A DNA stretch of 5,850 nucleotides from Nitrososphaerota archaeon (GCA_016126025.1 JAEFDA010000139.1:1-5850); one strand, 5' to 3'. Shown: positions 1 through 5,849, counted from the stretch's first letter. Notes: generated by a model not told the origin, from the letters alone. Translations and numbers: made by a program.

Positions 1-627
1 CACTCCCGCACCACCAAGAAGATCAAGCGGCAGCGCGACTCATACAACTGGCACAACGCCAACGCGCGCGATTATGCTGAATGGCTGCTTGCCAAGGAGA
101 TGTGCCATGGCGTGGACACCATATGCATCGAGGATCTCGACATAGAGGCGATGACGCGGGCCGGCAATTCCAGCAAGCGCGGCCTGAACCGCGGCTTGCG
201 GTACATCCGGCACCATTCCATACTGCGGAAGGTCCGCATTGTGGCGGAGAGGATGGGAATCCGCATAATAGAGGTGAACCCCAGGCACACCAGCCAAGAG
301 TGCTGCGCGTGCGCATACACGGACAGGGAGAACAGGAAGGGCGAGAAGTTCCTGTGCTTGGCGTGTGGCCGACTCGACCACGCCGACCGCAACGCGGCGG
401 CAAATATCACTCAACGGGGGACCGGAATTAAGGTTCCCGCGGGGGAAGGAATGGCCCTCGAAAGGCGTGAAGTGGGACGAACCCGGAAGCCGCCGAGACT
501 GGCGCAGACAGCTCCGGACGCCATGCGGCGGCGCGAGAAACAAGCGTGCAACCGACCCAAGACATCAAGCGCCATGAAGCATCTGGGAAGGTACGTGTAT
601 GTCACACAGTGTAACTCAGATATATAA
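1..627 (+). CDS. tnpB: TnpB / IS605 OrfB-family RNA-guided nuclease, C-terminal part (5' end outside window)
   Basis: The frame is open from base 1 and ends at TAA 625-627, giving 208 visible residues; the N-terminal half lies upstream of the window. The RuvC-II motif reads CIEDLDI, with the catalytic Glu at visible residue 44. The typical PRHTSQ motif precedes a zinc ribbon, with Cys101/102 and Cys104 paired with Cys119 and Cys122. RuvC-III follows as HADRNAAANI, with the catalytic Asp at 129. In this family these residues belong to a transposon-encoded nuclease that cuts DNA guided by an RNA made from the element's right end. The visible active-site parts are intact, so the protein may be functional. 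RuvC-I cannot be checked. About 70 residues follow NAAANI, a rather long basic tail, and this 3' part of the gene is where the guide RNA scaffold would normally overlap. No TnpA is visible. The 3' end overlaps the convergent IS66 remnant by 26 bp. The family call is secure; activity is inference. Confidence 0.93.
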   Translation, partial: HSRTTKKIKRQRDSYNWHNANARDYAEWLLAKEMCHGVDTICIEDLDIEAMTRAGNSSKRGLNRGLRYIRHHSILRKVRIVAERMGIRIIEVNPRHTSQECCACAYTDRENRKGEKFLCLACGRLDHADRNAAANITQRGTGIKVPAGEGMALERREVGRTRKPPRLAQTAPDAMRRREKQACNRPKTSSAMKHLGRYVYVTQCNSDI

Positions 628-1322
628 TTCCCGTGGGCTCGTATGCGTTTAGGCTCAGCACGAATTCGCCAGAGTGCACTTGACAATGCGCTGCCACATC
701 TTGTGGTATATCGAGGTGCTGCGCAGCCGCCGCGTTCTTATGAATGTCCACAGTCTCCATGCTGGCCTTCGTGACGGCCCGGGTCTCTGCTTCGGCGTCC
801 CGTAGGATGTGCGTCCAGCATCGCTGTGTGATGTCCAGCGTGTCATATATGGCATATCCGTCGATGGTGGCCGGCCTGCCGGGGACCATGACGTGCTCCT
901 CGAACGCGGCCCGGGAGTGGAAGGCGGCCAGATGGTGGGATGTCATGTTGCGGGAGGCGGCCACCTGCGCCCAGCAGATCTTCCCCATGCCCTTGTGCCC
1001 TTTGTGTCGGCCGCGCCTGTCAGCGGGGTTTTCTTTTTCCGCCCCTCCTTCTGGGCGTTGATCTCCTGGGTTGTGGTCTTCCTGGACGGGGGCGTGTACC
1101 GGTTGCCGTACGCCTTGATGGTATGTCCGTACTCGGCCAGCCGGGCCCGGAGATTCTTGTTCTCCGCCCTGACAGTCTCCATCTCCAATATGGCCCGGTA
1201 ACGCTCTAGCGTCAGCCGTATCAGTCAGTCGCCCTGCCCGCGCATGGTACGCTCGTGTTTCCTTATGGCGCCAATCGCCTTACCAGCTCGTCCCGCAGCA
1301 GCCTGACATCTGCACTGGGCAT
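602..1322 (-). pseudogene. IS66-family transposase remnant (frameshifts, stop, internal deletion, truncated C-terminus)
   Basis: Coding traces run leftward in pieces. ATG 1322 starts MPSADVRLLRDELVRRL, which hits TAA at 1265-1263. The neighbouring frame continues as IRKHERTMRGQGD, meets TGA at 1227-1225, and resumes as a coiled-coil-like stretch, LERYRAILEMETVRAENKN. This is followed by the IS66-like AYGNRYTPPSRK. A second frameshift near the A-rich tract (1029-1038) leads into RRGRHKGHKG, the IS66 GHKG motif. That motif is followed almost directly by the catalytic-domain block around IDGYAIYD and TQRCWTHILRDAE. In intact IS66 transposases, well over 100 residues separate these blocks, including a zinc-binding region and the first catalytic Asp. 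They are missing here, as is the C-terminal part after EFVLSLNAYEP. The start is supported by a TATA box 27 bp upstream. The element cannot encode a working transposase. The family call rests on motif order and spacing, not on a search. Confidence 0.8.
641..658 (-). repeat. Partner of the 5554-5571 motif, at the tnpB/IS66 junction
   Basis: It lies just past the tnpB stop, within the C-terminal codons of the IS66 remnant (LSLNAYEP). On the minus strand it precedes TTATATAT (628-621). If that is a promoter, it would produce RNA antisense to the tnpB 3' end. No open reading frame follows it. Confidence 0.35.
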
Positions 1323-1343
1323 AGGATCATGTCCGCGGAGAAC

Positions 1344-1354
1344 AATATTTAGAT
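1344..1354 (-). promoter_or_regulatory. TATA box of the IS66 remnant
   Basis: The minus strand reads TCTAAATATTG, centred about 27 bp upstream of ATG 1322. This is the spacing expected when an archaeal transcript starts at or next to the start codon. No ribosome-binding site precedes the ATG. The box supports 1322, not the internal ATG at 1188, as the original start. Confidence 0.55.
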
Positions 1355-1441
1355 CTCTATGCTGCGCCTAAATGTGTACGTGCATACCCGTGGTTGGCAG
1401 TCTGGCCGTTTAAGATTTTTTATCTCGGTCTCTATATGATC

Positions 1442-1466
1442 TTTTTTAATGTCGCGCATTAAAAAA
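1442..1466. repeat. Perfect palindrome, 10-bp arms with a 5-nt centre
   Basis: TTTTTTAATG at 1442-1451 is the exact reverse complement of CATTAAAAAA at 1457-1466, with TCGCG between them. Each strand therefore presents a T6 tract followed by a small stem. It could be a terminator-like element, a protein-binding site or an insertion-sequence end. It lies about 120 bp beyond the IS66 start, where a left end might be expected, but no matching copy was found near 602. Confidence 0.7.
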
Positions 1467-1667
1467 CCAAACTCCTGGAGCGACATGACGGTGGCCGCCC
1501 TGAATGTGCGGGCACTTTATGGCATAGTCCTGAAAACGTGCATGGTCTGCCGAGCTGAGACGGTACTCATCTTGCAGTGTCGTCATGAAGTCTCGCGGCC
1601 GGTTCCGCGGCTAATTACAGGCCAGACATCCAGCGTGGGTGATGCCAGATCCCGTGTGTCTGGTACG

Positions 1668-1675
1668 CTTAAATC
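1668..1675 (+). promoter_or_regulatory. Candidate TATA box for the 1697 ORF
   Basis: CTTAAATC is centred about 25-26 bp upstream of GTG 1697, matching archaeal TATA spacing for a leaderless message. It is a weak match to the TTTAWATA-type consensus. It helps choose GTG 1697 as the start, the first possible start codon after the in-frame stop at 1670-1672. Confidence 0.35.
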
Positions 1676-1696
1676 CGTGGCGCGGTTATACTCTGC

Positions 1697-2047
1697 GTGG
1701 AGTATGTGCCCTTGGCATCGGTGGCCACCAAGCGGTTTGAGGACACGACATCGACCAAGGAGGTGTTGGCCCGGTTGGAGAAGGTGGCCCGCTCAGAGGG
1801 GGGCTTTCGTATGTCGCCGGATGCCCAGTTCGCCATGGGGTGGTGGTTCTATACAATACACGTCAGACCGGAGGCGGTGCGGAGAATGTTAGATCTGGGC
1901 TTGATACGCGGTAGCGGCACGTCGGCCGCGGACCAGATCATAGCCCACATACAGGCAGGACTGGACGCAGCCGGATGTGATGCCCGGGTAAGGCGCGCCT
2001 CTAAGCCTTCCATATTCGCCAGGTACTGGACGTGGCTCATGAAGTAG
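1697..2047 (+). CDS. Unrecognised 116-aa protein (GTG start, leaderless)
   Basis: I do not recognise this protein. It opens with VEYVPLASVATKRFEDTTST, then a charged helix-like segment (KEVLARLEKVARSE). A middle stretch follows (MSPDAQFAMGWWFYTIHVRP), then further amphipathic helix-like segments (EAVRRMLDLGL, ADQIIAHIQAGLDAAG), and it ends FARYWTWLMK. There is no signal peptide, membrane segment or metal-binding cluster. Codon use matches the rest of the window (GTG, GCC, GAG, AGG, ATA), which favours real or recently real coding. The frame is blocked just upstream by TAA 1670-1672, so GTG 1697 is the earliest start; the TATA-like box supports it. It lies between mobile-element remnants, so it may be an accessory-gene fragment. 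Shadow frames on both strands here are poorer in composition. Confidence 0.5.
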   Translation: MEYVPLASVATKRFEDTTSTKEVLARLEKVARSEGGFRMSPDAQFAMGWWFYTIHVRPEAVRRMLDLGLIRGSGTSAADQIIAHIQAGLDAAGCDARVRRASKPSIFARYWTWLMK

Positions 2048-2070
2048 ATGAGTCCGCGTAGCGATGCAAG

Positions 2071-2235
2071 ATGTTTGAGGCGTGGCGCGAAAGTTGTGAC
2101 GCCTATAAACGATGTTCCCTGCACGTGTTGTCTTGCGCCGATGCGCGCCGCCCCGCCAATTGGTGGCAAATTCTGTGCGACGCTTGCGGCAACTGGAATT
2201 CACATCGTAGTGCCGGTTTGCTATATCCTGCCTAG
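2071..2235 (+). CDS. Possible 54-aa cysteine- and tryptophan-rich small protein
   Basis: ATG 2071 to TAG 2233-2235, beginning 23 bp after the previous ORF. It starts MFEAWRESCDAYKRCSLHVL and continues through PANWWQILCDACGNW. Five cysteines are present (9, 15, 22, 36, 39). The last pair forms C-x-x-C as in zinc knuckles, and there are four tryptophans. The frame is closed by TAG 2059-2061 just upstream. A competing frame from 2048 reads much less like a protein. I know no family for it. It could be a short metal-binding protein, a relic of a longer gene, or chance. Confidence 0.25.
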   Translation: MFEAWRESCDAYKRCSLHVLSCADARRPANWWQILCDACGNWNSHRSAGLLYPA

Positions 2236-2455
2236 GTAATCGATCATATATTTCTTGTTCTAACAAAAGAATTCGATTGCCGAGCCAATATGGGTGTCGG
2301 CTTCCTGGAATCCATGGCATAAAAGATGCGTACCACAACACCAGATCTGAAATTCGCTTTTACACATGACAAAATAAAAAATCATTTCAAAATACAGCGC
2401 TTGCTATTATCTAAAGTATTGTAGTCTACGGCCAGCAGCATGGCTTTATGCCTAG
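2236..2455. other. AT-rich spacer without a recognisable gene
   Basis: Base composition shifts sharply toward A+T, most strongly at about 2335-2430, where A-runs such as AAAATAAAAAAT occur. The only minus-strand reading frame crossing it (from 2341) has no protein-like character that I trust. The composition contrast with the flanks suggests either a promoter/spacer region or inserted DNA. No inverted repeats of insertion-sequence type were found that pair with the transposase remnant to the right. Confidence 0.45.
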
Positions 2456-2743
2456 CGTTGCCTTTCTTATGGAGATGTTGTGCTTGGTTCGGAGCATATA
2501 TCAGCATGGACTATCTCGCCAAGATCCACGCGACGGTGGCTCAGCAGATTCCCGGTAGCCGCTCCGCACATGAACGCCATAGAGGAGACGTGGCGAAGAT
2601 CAAAACTGGATACTCAAGTGTATGAATATCGCGGCTCGCTTGAGGACACAAAAAAGAGGCTTGCAGAATACTTTAGAACGATGAGGCTCAATCTAGACTT
2701 GTTCAAATATTTACGGAGACGTCTTTTATCGGAAATAACATAG
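2456..2743 (+). pseudogene. IS630-type DDE transposase, C-terminal remnant
   Basis: The frame opens after TAG 2453-2455 and ends at TAG 2741-2743. From about 2550 it reads FPVAAPHMNAIEETWRRSK, matching the P-x-x-x-P-x-x-N-x-I-E-x-x-W block around the catalytic Glu of IS630/Tc1-like transposases. This is followed by the characteristic C-terminal helix, EYFRTMRLNLDLFKYLRR. Upstream of that, RCLSYGDVVLGSEHISAW sits where the second catalytic Asp motif should be, but no clear D-x-x-x-x-H is present. The N-terminal two thirds (helix-turn-helix and first Asp) are absent, replaced by AT-rich sequence. A GTG at 2480 is the first plausible start codon, but no functional protein is expected. Its last 57 bp fall in the 76-bp repeat. 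Confidence 0.75.
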
Positions 2744-2762
2744 TCGCGTCACTATAGTTGAT
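2687..2762 (+). repeat. 76-bp IS630 3'-end repeat, copy 1
   Basis: This segment aligns without gaps to 5693-5768, with 59 of 76 positions identical by my hand count; 15 of the 17 differences are transitions. It covers the last 18 codons and stop of the transposase remnant plus 19 bp, ending CTATAGTTGAT, and similarity disappears beyond it. The right border therefore marks the likely element end. No inverted-repeat partner was found on the left. Confidence 0.75.
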
Positions 2763-3032
2763 TCGTGCTCTTCTGCGAATCCCAGATCCTGGCGCTGTCC
2801 ACGCTGACTAGCCAGTCCTCGTGACGTGGATTGGTGTATCCCATCGACGTGATTACTTCATTCGGTACGCGTGTCGTATATGCTCAGAACGGATTCCGGC
2901 GAGGTTCTACTGTCGTCTCGTTTGTACTCGAGAGAATAGTCGCGTTATCACGGCATCTGCGTAAATTGCCAAATGTTGCGACTCGCCACATGCCACATCT
3001 CTGCTGGGATCTTCGGTGTGTTTAGAACGCAC
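2752..3032 (-). pseudogene. Decayed, unrecognised minus-strand gene cut off at the IS630 end
   Basis: Three consecutive leftward frames look coding. The first (3032-2907, from GTG 3032) includes DVACGESQHLAIYADAVITR and ends in TAG. The second (2938-2858) reads EYKRDDSRTSPESVLSIYDT and ends in TGA. The third (2880-2752) includes VPNEVITSMGYTNPRHEDWL and then VSVDSARIWDSQKST. Codon use in the third piece is like the intact genes. Reading across two frameshifts gives one continuous protein-like product. The final stop TAG (2754-2752) lies inside the IS630 terminal repeat, so the gene appears truncated by that insertion. A weak TATA-like CAATTAG lies about 27 bp before GTG 3032, 33 bp beyond the stop of the upstream binding-protein gene. 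No family is recognised. The frames could be chance, especially the first two. Confidence 0.4.
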
Positions 3033-3064
3033 GGAATCTCTCGGAGCAGCGGATTCTAATTGTA

Positions 3065-5506
3065 CTAGGATGGTCTCGACACCAGCGCGTAGAGACTGTC
3101 CGTCGCGTGATCATACAGCGCCCTTACCTGGAACGCGCCGTCCCTCATCTCATACACGTGATAGTCCGAGCCCGCCAGATCGCCGGCCTCATTGAGTGCA
3201 GTCTGGAACCCTATTGCCGCCGGCAGGAGCCTAGCAGCCTCCGGGATGGCCGCTGCTAGCGCCTCCGCGTTCCGGCTGGTGTCGGTCTGTTCTATAGCGT
3301 CCGCCAGCGTGTGTAGCGCGTCATACGCGTGGTACGAGTAAAAGTTCGCGCCGGGGATGTTCGCGTCGATGTGGCGGCTGAGGGCGTTTGATACGTGGCG
3401 CGTGATGACGCTCGAGTAACCGACCTTCTCCATCCACGATATCTGTTCTGGAGACAGCCGTACGTCGGGCGAGGCGAGGAAGGTATACCACCGGCCCTCC
3501 TGCAGGGCAGGATCCGTCCTGGCAATGTCCACGATGGCCCAACCCTCGGAGAATCCAAACAGCATCACGGCCGCGCCGGACATGTCCACTCCAGATAGCC
3601 TAGACTTTAGCGCGTCCACCACCGGATGATAGTCTGTCGCGGAATCAGCGGAGGTGTCAGGGGCATAGTTTATGCCAGGGTGTATCGTAATGCCGCCTAT
3701 ATGCGAGGCGCGCTCGGTTATGCGCTCGTTGAGGGATCTGCCCCAGGGATCATCCCGGTACACTATGACGAGATCGGTGATGCCGTCGTGGTGCAAAAGC
3801 CTTGCGTAGACATCCGCCGTCTTTTCGTCGCTGGCCCGCATGCGAAAGATGTTGTCCGGCAGGGCCAGATCTGGTGACGACGATGCGTAGCCGACGGCCA
3901 CCATGCCGTTGTCGTTGACAAAGTCCATCATCTGGGCCGTCGAGCCGCTGGTCAGCGGCCCTATCAGAGCCTTTATGCCGTCCGCATGGAACGCCTCTAC
4001 GTTCTCTAGGGTAGCTGGCGGGTACGTCCCGTCGTCCTTCTTGAATATGTCAAGCCGCCAGTCCGCCCCCTCCCTGGCCAGGTCCAGGTTGTAGTGGTAC
4101 GCGGCAAGGCTGATAGCACCGCTCGCAGCGATTCCTATCCCCTCGGCTAGGGATCCCGTCTCGGACACCAGAATACCGATCCTCATCTTCGTGGGGAGGA
4201 CAAATTCGTGTACGCTGTCCGCGGTCGAGTCATACCTGTGGGTGATCCTAAAGCCGTCGTCCACTATCGAGGATATGGTATAGTCAGACCTGGCGAGGTC
4301 CCCCGCCTCGTTAAGTTCAATGTTTGCCCCCAAGGCGCCCGCATACTCGAACAGGTTGCCGGATCCGCGTGTCAGCGGATCCTGTATGTGCTGGTGTAGC
4401 CCTGGACCGTGCCCAAGACGCGCCGCCTCGGGGATTGCGGCGGCTATGGCATCTCCGTGGGTGGCGTTTCCCACCATGTCTATGGCATTGCCCATGATAA
4501 ACAACGCGTCATACGCGGCGTATGTGAACGTTCCAGCATCGTTGATCAGCGAGTCTATGCGTATGTTGAGGTCGTTCTCGCGGTACGCCAGCGAAAGCGC
4601 CTGGTAGTCGGTCTCGATCAGGAAGGATCTGACTGCATCATCCGCATGGAGTTCGTTCATCAGGAGTCCCGGGCCATACCACCGGGTATCGTTCATGCCC
4701 GGAATGGATGCGCCGGCTACCTGCCGTATTATCTCCACAACCTTGCCGGTGTAATCATAGGCCACTATTCCCAGCCGGGCATGGTCTTCAACCGGTGGAT
4801 CGGCGGCAAGTACGGCGCCGAGCCGGGCGGCCACCGCGCGTGCATCGCCTGTGTCCGGGTGGAACTTGATCGTGTCCCGTATGCTGATGCCGTCGGTCGC
4901 GTCCGCCTCAATCGCCTCGTATATCGTATGGTTGACGGAGCGCCCTACGACATCATCTAGGAACACCACGACAACCTCCTCGATGCCGTCGTTTCGAAGC
5001 AGCGCATGCTCGGCGTTGGCGTATGTGGTGGCATCCGATATGGTCCTGAATATCCTGTCATCTGGTATCGACAGGTCCGATGCGCCCGAGGCGTAGCTTA
5101 TGGCCACCATTCCGTTGGCAGCCACATAGTCTTGTATCGTCCTCAGGTTTGAGCTTGTGGCCGGGCCCAGGAACGCCTTGATGCCCATGCTGTCCAACTC
5201 CTCGACAAGCGCCAGGGTCTCGGCGGGATCGGACTTTGTGTCTCGCTTCACCACCTCGAGCCTCCAGTCTGCGCCGCTCTCGTGCAGGTACCTGTTGAAC
5301 TCGGCCAAGGCAAAGTCCACAACCCCGGTGATCTGCCCTGAGAAAAAATCCGGCACGTTGCCGGTATCCGGCACCAGCAGTCCGATGGTCCTAATCTCCG
5401 GGGACGCCTGGGTGTCGGCCGCGGCCGCTACCGTGAAAAGGCAGCCCGCAACCGCAAGCGCGAGCATGGACACGCATAGATGGGGGGCAACGGCGATACC
5501 GCTCAT
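3065..5506 (-). CDS. Exported protein with two tandem LivK/Peripla_BP_6-type binding modules (ABC branched-chain amino-acid type)
   Basis: 813 aa. The N-terminus has a hydrophobic segment ending LAVAGC (residues 17-22), which fits a lipobox with Cys22, or a Sec signal cut near the AAAA run (27-30). It lacks Lys or Arg before the core, which is unusual. Module 1 spans about 38-435 and module 2 about 440-805, each beginning with a beta-strand plus TG turn (IGLLVPDTG, IGILVSETG). Matched landmarks show internal duplication: ADWRLEVVKRD (79) and ADWRLDIFKKD (481); GIKAFLGPATS (108) and GIKALIGPLTS (510); NGMVAISYAS (131) and NGMVAVGYAS (533); AAAIPEAARL (355 and 751); NEAGDLARSDY (399) and NEAGDLAGSDY (772). 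The fold is a type I periplasmic ligand-binding protein of branched-chain amino-acid, amide or urea transporters, which normally has one module of about 350-400 aa. No permease or ATPase gene is nearby and no C-terminal anchor is seen, so a transport role is inference; a sensor or scavenging surface protein is possible. The start is fixed by a TATA box 26 bp upstream. Confidence 0.9.
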   Translation of the reverse strand: MSGIAVAPHLCVSMLALAVAGCLFTVAAAADTQASPEIRTIGLLVPDTGNVPDFFSGQITGVVDFALAEFNRYLHESGADWRLEVVKRDTKSDPAETLALVEELDSMGIKAFLGPATSSNLRTIQDYVAANGMVAISYASGASDLSIPDDRIFRTISDATTYANAEHALLRNDGIEEVVVVFLDDVVGRSVNHTIYEAIEADATDGISIRDTIKFHPDTGDARAVAARLGAVLAADPPVEDHARLGIVAYDYTGKVVEIIRQVAGASIPGMNDTRWYGPGLLMNELHADDAVRSFLIETDYQALSLAYRENDLNIRIDSLINDAGTFTYAAYDALFIMGNAIDMVGNATHGDAIAAAIPEAARLGHGPGLHQHIQDPLTRGSGNLFEYAGALGANIELNEAGDLARSDYTISSIVDDGFRITHRYDSTADSVHEFVLPTKMRIGILVSETGSLAEGIGIAASGAISLAAYHYNLDLAREGADWRLDIFKKDDGTYPPATLENVEAFHADGIKALIGPLTSGSTAQMMDFVNDNGMVAVGYASSSPDLALPDNIFRMRASDEKTADVYARLLHHDGITDLVIVYRDDPWGRSLNERITERASHIGGITIHPGINYAPDTSADSATDYHPVVDALKSRLSGVDMSGAAVMLFGFSEGWAIVDIARTDPALQEGRWYTFLASPDVRLSPEQISWMEKVGYSSVITRHVSNALSRHIDANIPGANFYSYHAYDALHTLADAIEQTDTSRNAEALAAAIPEAARLLPAAIGFQTALNEAGDLAGSDYHVYEMRDGAFQVRALYDHATDSLYALVSRPS

Positions 5507-5527
5507 GGGTGCGGGCGGCCAAGCACG

Positions 5528-5535
5528 CTATATAA
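5528..5535 (-). promoter_or_regulatory. TATA box of the binding-protein gene
   Basis: The minus strand reads TTATATAG, centred about 26 bp upstream of ATG 5506. This is canonical archaeal spacing for a transcript that begins at the start codon. There is no purine-rich ribosome-binding site in the 20 bp before ATG. This is the best promoter in the window. Confidence 0.75.
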
Positions 5536-5553
5536 CCATGTGTTGGACGTGGA

Positions 5554-5571
5554 GTACGCGTTCAGGCTCGG
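5554..5571 (-). repeat. 18-bp motif upstream of the binding-protein promoter, similar to 641-658
   Basis: The plus strand here reads GTACGCGTTCAGGCTCGG; 641-658 reads GTATGCGTTTAGGCTCAG, 15 of 18 identical with all differences transitions. In both places a TATATAA string lies 20-25 bp to the left (621-627 and 5529-5535). On the minus strand both have the order motif then TATA box. It could be an activator site or a remnant of duplicated promoter DNA; coincidence is not excluded. Confidence 0.4.
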
Positions 5572-5692
5572 AATAAATCGGGCCGTAGGTACATCGCTTG
5601 CAGAGTATTCACATGATGCCGCCAAAAATACCAGATCCAGATCACAATACCCGTTTTGATGTACTGTCTGTCACTCCGAGTCGAAGCACATG

Positions 5693-5768
5693 CTCAATCC
5701 AGACCTGCTCAAATATTCGCGGTAATGTCCTTCGCCGGAAACAACAAAGTCACGCCGCTATAGTTGAT
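5693..5768 (+). repeat. 76-bp IS630 3'-end repeat, copy 2 (decayed)
   Basis: It aligns gap-free to 2687-2762. In the transposase frame it reads LNPDLLKYSR and then TAA, against LNLDLFKYLR in copy 1, so it no longer encodes the C-terminus. Upstream similarity fades at once, leaving a solo end without the rest of the transposase. Most transitions have C or G here where copy 1 has T or A. Confidence 0.7.
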
Positions 5769-5849
5769 GCCATTGAGTACATGCACGAACATGTAGACAA
5801 AGTCCGCCAATCTTTCTGAATATCTATCTGCCACGTAGTTTGTAATGCA
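5709..5849 (-). pseudogene. Possible truncated minus-strand gene running in from the right, ending in the IS630 repeat
   Basis: An open frame enters from the window edge and ends at TGA 5711-5709. Outside the repeat it reads ITNYVADRYSERLADFVYMF and then VHVLNG. From about 5768 leftward the codons are simply the IS630 end read backwards, giving INYSGVTLLF and so on. The outer part has an amphipathic, protein-like composition. If real, it is the 3' portion of a gene interrupted by the element, with a replacement tail. No family is recognised, and a plus-strand frame across the same bases cannot be excluded. Confidence 0.3.

Larger units (their letters stand above)
1323..1696. other. Spacer between the IS66 remnant and the 1697 ORF; no convincing gene
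   Basis: The left part holds the IS66 promoter, then T-tracts at 1416-1421 and 1442-1447 and a TATA-like CTATATG near 1432-1438. From 1449 a plus-strand frame stays open (start MSRIKKPNSWSDMTVAALNV). A minus-strand frame at 1586-1446 (46 aa, start MTTLQDEYRLSSADHARFQD) also looks protein-like and ends inside the palindrome. The two conflict, both show high GC at third positions, and neither resembles a family I know. I call neither. The T-tracts could stop plus-strand transcripts, as U-tracts do in archaea, but that is inference. Confidence 0.5.

Noticed and set aside
40..543. Long minus-strand frames opposite tnpB (also 23-403 and 72-410)
   Set aside because: They mirror the real TnpB frame, which carries recognisable motifs; their composition is Arg/Pro/Cys-rich as expected for shadows in GC-rich DNA.
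1029..1038. Programmed -1 frameshifting at the A-rich tract in the IS66 remnant
   Set aside because: The tract has five and four A's split by G, not the classic A-AAA-AAG slippery heptamer, and the gene has other disabling lesions, so mutation is the simpler explanation.
744..1209. Plus-strand frames opposite the IS66 remnant
   Set aside because: The minus strand carries IS66 motifs; the plus frames are low-quality antisense translations.
1446..1586. 46-aa minus-strand frame (MTTLQDEYRL...)
   Set aside because: Protein-like, but short, without a recognised family, and in conflict with the plus-strand frame over the same bases.
1449..1892. 147-aa plus-strand frame starting inside the palindrome
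   Set aside because: Its second half is a Trp/Arg/Cys-rich shadow of the 1697 ORF, its ATG lies in the hairpin, and the upstream TATA-like string is too close. The first 60 residues are ambiguous and are noted under the spacer.
2048..2239. 63-aa plus frame from ATG 2048
   Set aside because: Poor composition; the overlapping frame from 2071 is more protein-like.
2831..3025. 64-aa plus frame
   Set aside because: Lies opposite the decayed minus-strand gene, whose pieces have better codon use.
4409..4960. 183-aa plus frame and other plus frames within 3395-5576
   Set aside because: All lie antisense to the intact 813-aa binding-protein gene, which has clear motifs and a promoter.
5598..5819. 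73-aa plus frame across the second IS630 end
   Set aside because: It crosses the repeat in a frame different from the transposase and mixes spacer, repeat and flank; no promoter is seen.
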